Positions 43,032 to 51,985 of a stretch of DNA of 58,680 bases are shown here, in pieces (positions within the stretch are counted from its first letter, which is position 1; the number at the start of each line of letters is the position of its first letter). The notes under the pieces are model-generated. The model saw only the letters and a program-made list of their open reading frames with translations, searched no databases and was not told the origin of the DNA. Both the position numbers and the translations under genes were made by a program. Origin of the DNA: an uncultured Prevotella sp. (lineage in GTDB: Bacteria; Bacteroidota; Bacteroidia; Bacteroidales; Bacteroidaceae); assembly GCA_947177775.1 (NCBI GenBank), contig CAMWVS010000012.1, positions 1-58,680 on the forward strand, read 5' to 3'.

Positions 43032-45512
43032 TTATCTTCCGATGCTTTTGAGCAGATTCTCGAGGCTGACCTCGTCCTGTATCATGACCTCGCGCGGCTT
43101 GCTGCCGATGGCTGCACCCACCAGGCCGGCTTTTTCGAGCTGGTCCATGAGGCGTCCGGCCCGGTTGTAGCCGATGGAGAACTTGCGCTGTATAAGGCTC
43201 GTACTGCCTGATTGGTTGAGAACGATCAGACGGGCGGCCTCTTCGAAGAGCGGGTCCAGATGCTGCATGTCTACATCGGCGGAGCTTCCTATGCCGCTGC
43301 CTGTGTCTGTGTCCGGCTCGGGAAGTTCGAAAGGTGTGATGTAGCCCTGCTGTTTGGCTATGAATTCGTTGATGCGCTCCACCTCGGGAGTGTCAACAAA
43401 GGCGCACTGGACGCGCACCGGCTCGTTGCCGTTGAGGAAAAGAAGGTCTCCGCGGCCTATCAGCTGGTTCGCTCCGGGACGGTCAAGAATGGTTTTCGAG
43501 TCAATCATGGCGCTGACCTTGAAAGCGATTCGGCCCGGGAAGTTGGCCTTGATATTACCGGTGATGATTGTTGTCGTCGGGCGCTGGGTGGCTATCACCA
43601 TGTGGATACCTACGGCACGGGCCAGCTGGGCTATACGTGCGATAGGCAGCTCGATTTCTTTTCCGGCGGTCATGATAAGGTCGCCGAACTCGTCGATGAT
43701 GACCACGATATACGGCATGAACTTATGTCCGCGCTGCGGATTGAGCTGTCGCGATATGAATTTCCTGTTATATTCCTTTATGTTTCTCGCTCCGGCCATC
43801 TTCAGGAGGTCATAGCGTGTGTCCATCTCTTTGCAGAGACTGTTCAGCGTGCGTACAACCTTGGTGACGTCGGTGATAATCGGTTCGGCATCTTCATCGG
43901 GAACCTTGGCCAGGAAGTGGTTGGCAATAGGGCCGTAGATGCTGAACTCGACCTTCTTCGGGTCGATAAGGACGATTTTCAGTTCGGCCGGATGTTTCTT
44001 GTAGAGCAGTGATGTGATGATGGTGTTGAGTCCCACGGACTTACCCTGACCCGTGGCTCCGGCCACGAGAAGGTGCGGTATCTTTGCGAGGTCGAACATG
44101 AAGACCTCGTTTGTGATGGTTTTTCCGACGGCGCAAGGCAGTTCCATCGTGCTCTCCTGGAACTTCTTTGAGTTCAGGATGCTCTCCATTGACACGATGT
44201 TCGGCTTCGCGTTCGGCACTTCAATACCGATAGTGCCCTTTCCGGGGATAGGAGCGATGATACGGATTCCGAGGGCCGAGAGGCTGAGGGCGATGTCGTC
44301 TTCAAGATTCCGTATCTTGGAGATGCGCACTCCCTGAGCCGGCGTAATCTCATAGAGCGTGATTGTCGGTCCGACGGTGGCCTTGATGCTGCTGATTTCC
44401 ACTCCAAAGTTGCGCAGAACCTCTACGATGCGGTTCTTGTTGGCCGTCTGTTCCACCATATCTATATATGGCTTGCCGTCATTGTCGTACTTCTTGAGGA
44501 GATCAAGTGTGGGATAATGATAGTTTTCGAGGTCGCGCTTCGGGTCGTACGGGGCTGTAACCTCGCCTTGATTGCCGACAAGCGACTTTCCGATGGCTTT
44601 CTCCTCGCTGTGGGCCACGCTGATGTCCATACCCGGTTCCTTTGGTTCCGGATTTTCCTTGACTGACGATTTCGGCTCAGTCGCTTTCTCTGTTGTTTTT
44701 TCTGTCGCAGGACCGTCATTGCTGTCTTCCTCTTTCTCCGTTGTGTCAAATTCAACAATCTGCGTTTCCGGATTGTCGAAAACCTCGGGGTCTTCAACCG
44801 GTTCAATTGAGGTTTCGTCATTGGAAGAAAGCGCATCGTTGTTCTTACCGTCCTCGTTTGTCACCTCAAACTTAACCCTGTCAGTGAAGAATTTGACCGG
44901 ATTGAGCATCTTTCTTATTACATATATGGTCTCGGCCGTTATGTAAGTGAGAAAAATTATGGCTGTGAGACACAGAATAGCGATAAGTCCCGGTGAGCCG
45001 ACGAGATTCTCAATCCACCGGCATACGTATATGCCATGGTCTCCACCGGGATTAAACCAACTTTCAATGAACAGTGGGGTGAAGAACTTTGAGAATGTGA
45101 CGGAGGCCCATACCATGACGATTATGATACATACAAACCATTTGGAGAGATATATGGTATATACGCGCATCATTTTCATGGATGCCAATATGAGGAATAT
45201 TGGTATCAGAAAAGACGGGAGTCCGAAGCATTGCTTGATGAAGAAGTAGGAGGCATACGCTCCCAAAGAGCCGCAACTGTTCTGAAATTCCCTTTTGACA
45301 TTCATTATTTCTCCGGGCCGTGGCTCTGCAATGAGGCCCTGATCGGCAGCTCCGGTTGTAAAGAAGGAAATAAAGGATAATATTAGATATATTGCAACGA
45401 CAAACGAAATGACGCCTATCGTAAAGTTCACCTTTTCATTTTGGAATATATTGCTGAAACCGATGGCGTCACCGAATGACGTCACTTTGTTCTCTTTCTT
45501 TCTTTTGGCCAT
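43032..45512 (-). CDS. ftsK: DNA translocase FtsK
   Basis: An 826-residue septum-located DNA pump for chromosome dimer resolution and segregation. It has four or five N-terminal membrane helices (about residues 30-210). An acidic Glu/Thr/Asp-rich linker (about 225-310) follows. The motor domain has Walker A GATGQGKS near residue 484 and Walker B IVVIIDEFGDL. A C-terminal winged-helix gamma domain (STSLIQRKFSIGYNRAGRLM) recognises KOPS-type sites. An in-frame TTG two codons upstream is less likely than the ATG at 45512. A good promoter lies 25-56 bp upstream. Confidence 0.95.
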   Translation of the reverse strand: MAKRKKENKVTSFGDAIGFSNIFQNEKVNFTIGVISFVVAIYLILSFISFFTTGAADQGLIAEPRPGEIMNVKREFQNSCGSLGAYASYFFIKQCFGLPSFLIPIFLILASMKMMRVYTIYLSKWFVCIIIVMVWASVTFSKFFTPLFIESWFNPGGDHGIYVCRWIENLVGSPGLIAILCLTAIIFLTYITAETIYVIRKMLNPVKFFTDRVKFEVTNEDGKNNDALSSNDETSIEPVEDPEVFDNPETQIVEFDTTEKEEDSNDGPATEKTTEKATEPKSSVKENPEPKEPGMDISVAHSEEKAIGKSLVGNQGEVTAPYDPKRDLENYHYPTLDLLKKYDNDGKPYIDMVEQTANKNRIVEVLRNFGVEISSIKATVGPTITLYEITPAQGVRISKIRNLEDDIALSLSALGIRIIAPIPGKGTIGIEVPNAKPNIVSMESILNSKKFQESTMELPCAVGKTITNEVFMFDLAKIPHLLVAGATGQGKSVGLNTIITSLLYKKHPAELKIVLIDPKKVEFSIYGPIANHFLAKVPDEDAEPIITDVTKVVRTLNSLCKEMDTRYDLLKMAGARNIKEYNRKFISRQLNPQRGHKFMPYIVVIIDEFGDLIMTAGKEIELPIARIAQLARAVGIHMVIATQRPTTTIITGNIKANFPGRIAFKVSAMIDSKTILDRPGANQLIGRGDLLFLNGNEPVRVQCAFVDTPEVERINEFIAKQQGYITPFELPEPDTDTGSGIGSSADVDMQHLDPLFEEAARLIVLNQSGSTSLIQRKFSIGYNRAGRLMDQLEKAGLVGAAIGSKPREVMIQDEVSLENLLKSIGR

Positions 45513-45536
45513 ATTCAAACTTTCTCAAATCTTCTG

Positions 45537-45568
45537 CAAAAGTAGCAGAAAAAACTTATATTTTACAA
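45537..45568 (-). promoter_or_regulatory. Promoter of ftsK
   Basis: On the minus strand TTG (45566-45568), a 21-nt spacer and TACTTTTG (45537-45544). The leader is about 20 nt. Confidence 0.65.
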
Positions 45569-45587
45569 TAAACTCACTGCTTTTTTG

Positions 45588-45595
45588 TAATTTTG
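45588..45595 (+). promoter_or_regulatory. -7 element of the exonuclease-rlmI-tilS genes
   Basis: TAATTTTG, 21 bp upstream of the ATG at 45617, divergent from the ftsK promoter. Confidence 0.55.
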
Positions 45596-45616
45596 CACCT
45601 TGAAAATAGTTCGTAA

Positions 45617-46273
45617 ATGAAAAAACTATTATATAGCAAGTACGACAAATCGCTTATAAAAGATTTGCCACGTGTGTTGTTCGAGGGACGCATAGTCGTG
45701 GTGGTGTCTCAGAGTGAGGCACAGCGAGCCGTCGATTATCTTTTGTCACAGCCCATTCTTGGGGTTGATACGGAGACCCGACCGTCATTTAAAAAAGGTG
45801 TAATCCATAAGGTCGCACTTCTTCAGGTATCTTCTCACGATACCTGTTTTCTGTTCCGTTTGAACTATACAGGCATGACGGCCGATATAATCCGTCTACT
45901 GGAAGATACGACGGTTCCCAAGATCGGTTTGTCTCTTCATGATGACCTTATGATGCTTCATAAAATTGCTGGATTTACTCCCGGTAACTTTATAGAGCTT
46001 CAGCATTGTGTTCGCGAGTTGGGAATTGAAGATCTTAGCTTGCAGAAACTATATGCAAACTTCTTCGGTCAGAAGATAAGCAAGACGCAGAGGCTGACAA
46101 ACTGGGAAGCCGATGTTCTTAACGACAGACAGAAACTTTATGCTGCAACTGATGCCTGGACATGCATAAAGTTGTATGAAGAACTGCAAAGGCTAAAGCA
46201 GACGGGCGAATATGAACTGATCAAAACAGACAATAATGACAATGTACAAACAGATATATCTAAAGCGGGGTAA
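45617..46273 (+). CDS. 3'-5' exonuclease domain protein (RNase D-like, DEDDy)
   Basis: A 218-residue DnaQ-fold exonuclease. Exo I is GVDTETRP (Asp and Glu ligands), Exo II is IGLSLHDDLMML, and Exo III is YAATDAWTCIKLY with the Tyr four residues before the Asp, i.e. the DEDDy class. There is no HRDC domain, so it is shorter than RNase D. It probably trims RNA 3' ends, possibly tRNA, but DNA cannot be excluded. It overlaps rlmI by about 32 bp, implying coupling. Confidence 0.88.
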   Translation: MKKLLYSKYDKSLIKDLPRVLFEGRIVVVVSQSEAQRAVDYLLSQPILGVDTETRPSFKKGVIHKVALLQVSSHDTCFLFRLNYTGMTADIIRLLEDTTVPKIGLSLHDDLMMLHKIAGFTPGNFIELQHCVRELGIEDLSLQKLYANFFGQKISKTQRLTNWEADVLNDRQKLYAATDAWTCIKLYEELQRLKQTGEYELIKTDNNDNVQTDISKAG

Positions 46274-47423
46274 AGAGGAAAGTCTGAAGCGCTTCCACCC
46301 GTGGGTTTTTTCCGGTGCAATCCACCACAGTGACGAAGGAATAGAAGAGGGTGAGACCGTAAGAGTGCTTACCAGCGACGGACGGTTTATTGCCGTGGGA
46401 CATTTTCAGATAGGCTCTATCGCCGTGCGGGTGCTCTCGTTCCGCGACGTAGCCATCGACGCCGGGTTCTGGCGTTCGCGTCTGCAGGCAGCCTTGTCCA
46501 TGCGTATTGCTGTCGGCATTGCGGACAATCCGCAGAACAATACCTATCGGTTGGTACATGGCGAGGGCGACAATATCCCGGGACTCGTGATCGATGTCTA
46601 CGGCCAGACGGCCGTGATGCAGGCTCATAGTGTCGGAATACATGTCTGCCGCCTTGATATTGCCAAGGCACTGGTCGACGTTATGGACGGCAGGGTGGCC
46701 AATGTGTTCTATAAGAGCGAGACGACACTTCCATATAAGGCTGATCTTGGTCAGGAGAACGGTTTCTTATATGGTAGCAGCGATGACAATATCGCGATAG
46801 AGAACGGTCTTAAATTCCGTGTTGACTGGTTGAAAGGTCAGAAAACCGGATTCTTCGTCGACCAGCGCGAAAACCGCTCACTGCTTGAAAAATACTCCCA
46901 TGGCCGTAAGGTTCTCAACATGTTCTGTTATACGGGAGGCTTCTCTTTCTATGCTATGAGGGGTGGGGCAGAGCTTGTTCATTCCGTGGATAGCAGTGCT
47001 AAGGCTATTGAACTGACGCGCCAGAACGTCGAACTGAATTTCCCTGGGGACGGTCGTCATGAGGCTTACTGTGAAGACGCCTTCAAATACCTTGAAGACG
47101 CCGGTTCAAACTACGATTTGATAATCCTCGATCCGCCCGCTTTTGCCAAACACCGTGCGGCCTTGCATAACGCACTGAAAGGTTACAGCCGTCTCAACGC
47201 CAAGGCGTTTGAGAAAATCAAGCCCGGTGGCATACTGTTTACATTCTCCTGCAGCCAGGTGGTCACGAAAGACAACTTCCGCAACGCCGTTTTCACAGCT
47301 GCCGCACTTGCCGGCCGAAAGGTACGCATCCTGCACCAGCTTCACCAGCCGGCCGACCATCCCGTCAACATCTACCATCCGGAGGGAGAATATCTCAAGG
47401 GTCTTGTGCTATATGTAGAGTAG
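46242..47423 (+). CDS. rlmI: 23S rRNA (cytosine1962-C5)-methyltransferase-like protein
   Basis: A 393-residue class I SAM methyltransferase with an N-terminal PUA domain (YLKRGKEESLKRFHPWVFSG, then EGETVRVLTSDGRFIAVGHF). A Rossmann domain follows with VLNMFCYTGGFSFYAMRGGA for SAM and the catalytic Cys region LDPPAFAKHR and FTFSCSQ. This matches RlmI/YccW. An in-frame ATG at 46236 is an alternative start. It begins inside the exonuclease gene and ends 4 bp before tilS. Confidence 0.9.
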   Translation: MYKQIYLKRGKEESLKRFHPWVFSGAIHHSDEGIEEGETVRVLTSDGRFIAVGHFQIGSIAVRVLSFRDVAIDAGFWRSRLQAALSMRIAVGIADNPQNNTYRLVHGEGDNIPGLVIDVYGQTAVMQAHSVGIHVCRLDIAKALVDVMDGRVANVFYKSETTLPYKADLGQENGFLYGSSDDNIAIENGLKFRVDWLKGQKTGFFVDQRENRSLLEKYSHGRKVLNMFCYTGGFSFYAMRGGAELVHSVDSSAKAIELTRQNVELNFPGDGRHEAYCEDAFKYLEDAGSNYDLIILDPPAFAKHRAALHNALKGYSRLNAKAFEKIKPGGILFTFSCSQVVTKDNFRNAVFTAAALAGRKVRILHQLHQPADHPVNIYHPEGEYLKGLVLYVE

Positions 47424-47427
47424 AGCC

Positions 47428-48759
47428 GTGAGAACTGAAGAAACCGTAGCGTCGTTTATCGCCCGTCATAATCTGCTCGACAGAGCCGGACGTCATATAA
47501 TAGCATTGAGCGGAGGAGCTGACAGTGTGGCTCTTCTGCTCATTCTTTCGGGCCTCGGTTATGATGTCGAGGCCGTCCACTGTAATTTCCATTTGCGTGG
47601 TGAAGAGTCCGACCGGGACGAGGATTTTGTCAAGTCCCTATGTCAGTCACGGGCCGTTCCGCTCCATCTTGTCCATTTCGATACACTCAGTTATGCGTCG
47701 TTGCATAAAGTCAGTATCGAGATGGCAGCCCGTCAGCTTCGCTACAACTACTTTGAACAGTTGCGCCGTGACATCAGTGCGACCGATATCTGCGTTGCTC
47801 ACCATCGTGACGACAGCGTCGAGACGGTGCTGATAAACCTCATCCGCGGAACAGGATTGCGCGGGCTTACAGGCATACGTCCCGTTAACGGCTATATCAA
47901 GCGTCCCCTCCTGTGTCTCAGCCGGCAGGACATAGAGCGCTATCTGGCTTCGGTCGGACAGTCATACGTAACCGATAGTACCAATCTCGTGGACGATGTC
48001 GTGCGCAACAAGCTGCGTCTCAACATCATTCCGCTCCTGAAAGAAATCAATCCCGCCTTTTCCGAGAATGTCAGCCGGGCCGCTGCCCACGTAACCGATG
48101 CCATCACCATGCTTGACGCAGCGACCGTTGAGGCCGTGAAGCGGGTGGCGACGGATTATGACGGCGGTGTTGCTGTTGATATAGATAAGTTCAAAGCCGA
48201 GCCGTCTCCGGCTTATCTTTTATATGAAATCCTGCGCCGATACGGTTTCAGCCCGGCGCAGACAGAGCAGATCTACGCCAGTCTTGACGCCCCGTCCGGC
48301 CGTCTTTTCGCTTCTTCGAGTCACGAACTGCTCATTGACCGTGGGCGTCTGCTTATAGAGCGCAATCTCCCCGCCATCCAGCCGCAGAAGATAATTGAAG
48401 ACGGAACATACGTCCTGAAGTCCGGTGGCCGTCTGAAAGTCAATGTGTTGCCGATTGACGACAACTTCGTTCTGTCCCGTTCGTCCGACACGGTGTGTCT
48501 TGACGCCGACAAAATCATATTTCCACTTACGTTGCGCCCCGCCGCAGAAGGAGACCGTTTCGTTCCTTTCGGCATGAAGGGAACAAAACTCGTGAGCGAC
48601 TATCTCACCGACCGGAAATATTCACTCTTCCGCAAGCGCCGTCAGCTCGTTCTCACCGAAGCCTCCGGCCGCATCGTGTGGCTTGTCGGCGAGCGTCCGG
48701 ACAACAGGTTCCGCATAACGGAGGAGAGTCGTAGGACGCTGGTGATGACAATAAAATAG
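47428..48759 (+). CDS. tilS: tRNA(Ile)-lysidine synthetase
   Basis: A 443-residue N-type ATP pyrophosphatase that converts C34 of the CAU tRNA(Ile) to lysidine so that it reads AUA. The PP-loop SGGADS is at residues 28-33, followed by HRDDSVETVLINLIRGTGLRGLTG. Substrate-binding and C-terminal domains follow (VPFGMKGTKLVSDYL). The start is GTG, 5 bp after the rlmI stop; no ATG gives the normal N-terminus. Last gene of the exonuclease-rlmI-tilS set, converging on clpC over a large inverted repeat. Confidence 0.95.
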   Translation: MRTEETVASFIARHNLLDRAGRHIIALSGGADSVALLLILSGLGYDVEAVHCNFHLRGEESDRDEDFVKSLCQSRAVPLHLVHFDTLSYASLHKVSIEMAARQLRYNYFEQLRRDISATDICVAHHRDDSVETVLINLIRGTGLRGLTGIRPVNGYIKRPLLCLSRQDIERYLASVGQSYVTDSTNLVDDVVRNKLRLNIIPLLKEINPAFSENVSRAAAHVTDAITMLDAATVEAVKRVATDYDGGVAVDIDKFKAEPSPAYLLYEILRRYGFSPAQTEQIYASLDAPSGRLFASSSHELLIDRGRLLIERNLPAIQPQKIIEDGTYVLKSGGRLKVNVLPIDDNFVLSRSSDTVCLDADKIIFPLTLRPAAEGDRFVPFGMKGTKLVSDYLTDRKYSLFRKRRQLVLTEASGRIVWLVGERPDNRFRITEESRRTLVMTIK

Positions 48760-48761
48760 TA

Positions 48762-48880
48762 AGGAGATAGAGGGAGATAAAATAAGATAGAGGGAGATAA
48801 AGGACGTATGTCTTGTAGCAAGAACTAAGACCATTGTCCTTTATCTCCCTCTATCTTATTTTATCTCCTTATTATCTCCT
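48762..48880. repeat. 33-bp perfect inverted repeat between tilS and clpC
   Basis: The left arm 48773-48805 is exactly complementary to 48836-48868 (33 bp, 30-nt loop). Pairing continues imperfectly outside (AAGGAGATA at 48761 with TATCTCCT at 48873). The left arm itself contains two copies of AGATAGAGGGAGATAAA 20 bp apart. Transcription from either gene would form a very long hairpin; it is probably a bidirectional terminator or RNA 3'-end structure, though no long T tract follows. Confidence 0.85.
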
Positions 48881-48884
48881 TTTA

Positions 48885-51425
48885 TCACCCGAACGTCAGT
48901 TCTTCCTTGCCGTCCTCCTTGCTGATTTTTATGGTGTCTCCCGGCTTCAAATCTCCGTTGACGATCATTTCGCTCAGTCCATCTTCTATGTAGTTTTGGA
49001 TGGCGCGTTTCAGCGGACGGGCTCCGAACTGAACGTCGTAGCCTTTCGTAGCCACAAACTCCTTGGCTTCGTCGCTGATTTCTATTTGATAGCCGAGGCT
49101 CTCTACGCGTTTGAACAGACCGCCCAATTCGATGTTGATAATCTTCTTTATGGCTTCGAGGTCAAGCTGGTCGAACATGATGATTTCGTCCAGGCGGTTG
49201 AGGAATTCGGGTGAGAACTGTTTGCTCAGTGACTTCTGTATGATGCCGCGGGCATATTCCTTATCCTTGTCGTTGAGCGCAAGTCCTACGCTTGCTGCAT
49301 TGAATCCCACACCGTGGGAGAACTCCTTGAGTCGTTTCGTGCCGGCGTTGCTCGTCATGATGATGACCGTGTTACGGAAATCGACGAACCGTCCGTTGCC
49401 GTCCGTGAGGCGTCCCTCGTCAAGTACCTGCAGAAGCAGATTGTATATATTTCCGTGAGCTTTCTCTATCTCATCCAGCAGAACTATGGAGTAGGGGTGG
49501 CGGCGCACCTTCTCCGTCAGCTGTCCGCCCTCTTCATAGCCGACATATCCCGGAGGCGCACCGATGAGGCGTGACACATTGAAGCTCTCCGTATATTCGC
49601 TCATGTCGATTCGTATCAGCGCATCGGCTGACCCGAACATAAATTCGGCCAGCTTCTTTGCCAGATAAGTCTTTCCGACGCCGGTCGGACCAAGGAACAT
49701 GAACGCTCCGATGGGATGGTTGGGGGCTTTCAAGCCCACACGGTTACGCTGTATGGCTTTTACCATCTTCTCTATGGCTGCATCCTGAGCTATTACGGCG
49801 CCTTTCAGTTCTGCGGCCATGCCCTTCAGGCGTATTCCTTCGGCCTCCGCCATGCGTTGTACGGGAATGCCGGTCATCATTGAAACCACGTCGGCTACGT
49901 CATGGTCCGTCACGCATTGCCGTTCGCCGCTTTTGCCGTTGCTCCATTCTTTGTTCATCTCTTTCAGTTCTGCCTCAAGCACCGTTTGGCGGGCGAGATA
50001 GCTGCCGGCAAGCTCAAAGTTCTGGTTTCTAACGGCATTCTGCTTCTTTTCCTTTATGAAGGCGATTTCCTTTTCCTTGGCTATGATTTCCGGTGGTATT
50101 TGCGCGTTGCTCAGATGGATGCGTGAACCAACTTCGTCAAGAGCATCGATAGCCTTGTCCGGGAACTGTCTGTCGGTGATATAGCGTTCTGTCAGTCTGA
50201 CACATGCAGTCAGTGCCTCATCTGTGTATGTCACATGATGGTGATGCTCATATCTGTCCTTGATGTTCTGAAGAATCTGTAGTGTCTCGCTGGAAGTTGT
50301 CGGTTCGACGAGCACTTTCTGGAATCTGCGTTCCAAAGCACCGTCTTTCTCGATGCTGTTTCGGTATTCATCCAATGTTGTCGCTCCGATGCACTGTATT
50401 GTGCCTCGTGCCAGTGCCGGTTTGAGTATGTTTGCGGCATCCATACTTCCTGGGGTTGATCCGGCACCGATGATTGTGTGTATCTCGTCGATAAAGACAA
50501 TTACGTCAGGATTCTGTTCGATTTCCTTTATCAAGGCTCTGATTCGTTCCTCGAATTGTCCACGATATTTCGTTCCGGCCACGATGGCTGTCAGATCAAG
50601 GCTGATAAGGCGTTTATTGAAGAGGATGGGGGAGGTGTGGTGGGTTGCTATGAGTTGTGCCAATCCTTCTACAATAGCACTTTTTCCTACGCCGGGTTCA
50701 CCTATTAATATAGGATTGTTCTTCTTTCTACGGCAGAGGATTTCTATCACGCGTGATATCTCGCGCTCGCGTCCCACAATAGGGTCAAGTTTGCCTTCTG
50801 TGGCAGCCTTGGTCATGTCTACACCGAAATTGTCGAGAACTGGAGTCTTTCCAGTCGGTCTCTGTGTCTGTGTGGCAGTCTGGCGTCCGCTGCCGGCACT
50901 ACTGCCGTAGTTTTCGGACTGTAGGTTTTGTCCGACGGAATCATTGTCCTCCTCTTCGTCAGGGAGTCCGATATCGTCCTTCACGCCGCTCTTCATGTGC
51001 AGCATGGTCAATACATCATTATAGTTCATGTTGTTGAATTCTAATATTTCTTTGGCTCCATTGTTCACTTGGTCATGAAGGATTGCCAGTAGAATATGTT
51101 GTTCGTCGACTCGTTGTGTTCGTTGGATACGTGCCTCAAGTACTGCGAGTTTCAGGATATTGCTCGCCTTTTCGTTCAATACCGGCTCTTGTGTGTTGAC
51201 GGGCATATTCAGTTCGTCTTCTCTTACTTTTTCCTCCAGTCCTGTCTTAACGGCCTGTATGTTGATGTCCAGTCTTTGGAAGACATCGATTACTGGTCCT
51301 TCTTTCATCCTGAGAAGTCCCAGCAGCAGATGTTCCGGTCCCACAGCCCGGCTTGCCAGGCGTCCGGCCTCTTCTTTGCTGTATGCGAGTATCTCAGATA
51401 CTTTTGGTGAAAACTGGCTGGTCAT
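48885..51425 (-). CDS. clpC: ATP-dependent Clp protease ATP-binding subunit ClpC
   Basis: An 846-residue AAA+ unfoldase that feeds substrates to ClpP. Order: a Clp N domain (SPKVSEILAYSKEEAGRLA), AAA-1 with Walker A GEPGVGKS near residue 241, a short UVR-like middle coiled coil (IAFIKEKKQNAVRNQNFELA), and AAA-2 with Walker A GPTGVGKT near residue 578. A small C-terminal D2 domain completes it. The short middle domain separates it from ClpB. It is a single gene with a -7 box at 51466-51473. Confidence 0.95.
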   Translation of the reverse strand: MTSQFSPKVSEILAYSKEEAGRLASRAVGPEHLLLGLLRMKEGPVIDVFQRLDINIQAVKTGLEEKVREDELNMPVNTQEPVLNEKASNILKLAVLEARIQRTQRVDEQHILLAILHDQVNNGAKEILEFNNMNYNDVLTMLHMKSGVKDDIGLPDEEEDNDSVGQNLQSENYGSSAGSGRQTATQTQRPTGKTPVLDNFGVDMTKAATEGKLDPIVGREREISRVIEILCRRKKNNPILIGEPGVGKSAIVEGLAQLIATHHTSPILFNKRLISLDLTAIVAGTKYRGQFEERIRALIKEIEQNPDVIVFIDEIHTIIGAGSTPGSMDAANILKPALARGTIQCIGATTLDEYRNSIEKDGALERRFQKVLVEPTTSSETLQILQNIKDRYEHHHHVTYTDEALTACVRLTERYITDRQFPDKAIDALDEVGSRIHLSNAQIPPEIIAKEKEIAFIKEKKQNAVRNQNFELAGSYLARQTVLEAELKEMNKEWSNGKSGERQCVTDHDVADVVSMMTGIPVQRMAEAEGIRLKGMAAELKGAVIAQDAAIEKMVKAIQRNRVGLKAPNHPIGAFMFLGPTGVGKTYLAKKLAEFMFGSADALIRIDMSEYTESFNVSRLIGAPPGYVGYEEGGQLTEKVRRHPYSIVLLDEIEKAHGNIYNLLLQVLDEGRLTDGNGRFVDFRNTVIIMTSNAGTKRLKEFSHGVGFNAASVGLALNDKDKEYARGIIQKSLSKQFSPEFLNRLDEIIMFDQLDLEAIKKIINIELGGLFKRVESLGYQIEISDEAKEFVATKGYDVQFGARPLKRAIQNYIEDGLSEMIVNGDLKPGDTIKISKEDGKEELTFG

Positions 51426-51465
51426 ATTGTCTTTTTGGTTTTTATCTTATAATGTTATTATGTTG

Positions 51466-51473
51466 CAAATTTA
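51466..51473 (-). promoter_or_regulatory. -7 element of clpC
   Basis: TAAATTTG on the minus strand, 41 bp upstream of the clpC ATG. Confidence 0.5.
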
Positions 51474-51824
51474 CTAATTAATTTGCAAAAGGTGTGCCAG
51501 AATTGATAAATAAGGCCTTTCGGATGCGTTAATGTGCGATAAATCAAATAAAGCGAGGTGTTCATGTGTAGTGGAAATGGTTGTTGTGGCTATGAAGCCC
51601 ATGGAATTTCATGCTGCTTTGGTGGATATATACAAATAAATCCACTATAGCAAGGTTTTGCCACATATTATTATATTGGTACAGTGGCGTATCAGTGGCG
51701 ATGTGTAGCGTATTTGCGCCAGACGTAGGCGTATTAGTACCAACTTGCGCTCATTAATATAATGTATTTCCTTTGGGGCTTAATTAAAATTGCTTAAATA
51801 CTTTCACGGATGGGAAAAAAGTTG
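51474..51824. other. Gene-free stretch between clpC and gyrA
   Basis: About 350 bp without a recognisable coding region, RNA gene or strong hairpin. Short similar words (GTGGCGTATCAGTGGCG, AGACGTAGGCGTATTAG) recur around 51680-51740 but do not form a clear repeat. Confidence 0.45.
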
Positions 51825-51832
51825 TAATTTTG
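51825..51832 (+). promoter_or_regulatory. -7 element of gyrA with a long leader
   Basis: TAATTTTG, predicting transcription from about 51837 and a leader of about 148 nt. The leader has three TTGCAAAA/TGCAAAAA words and two GGTCTT words but no obvious stem. Confidence 0.45.
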
Positions 51833-51985
51833 AAAGCTAAAAAGTTGCAAAACGCGTCAGAGGCCCTGTAAATGGTCTTAAACGACGTTTCTTGCAAAAA
51901 ACGGGTGAGTCGCTCCGAGGCTTGAAAAAAGGTCTTGGTGGCGTGCAAAAAGTGATAACAATTTTTTCAGATATTATAAAATTCA

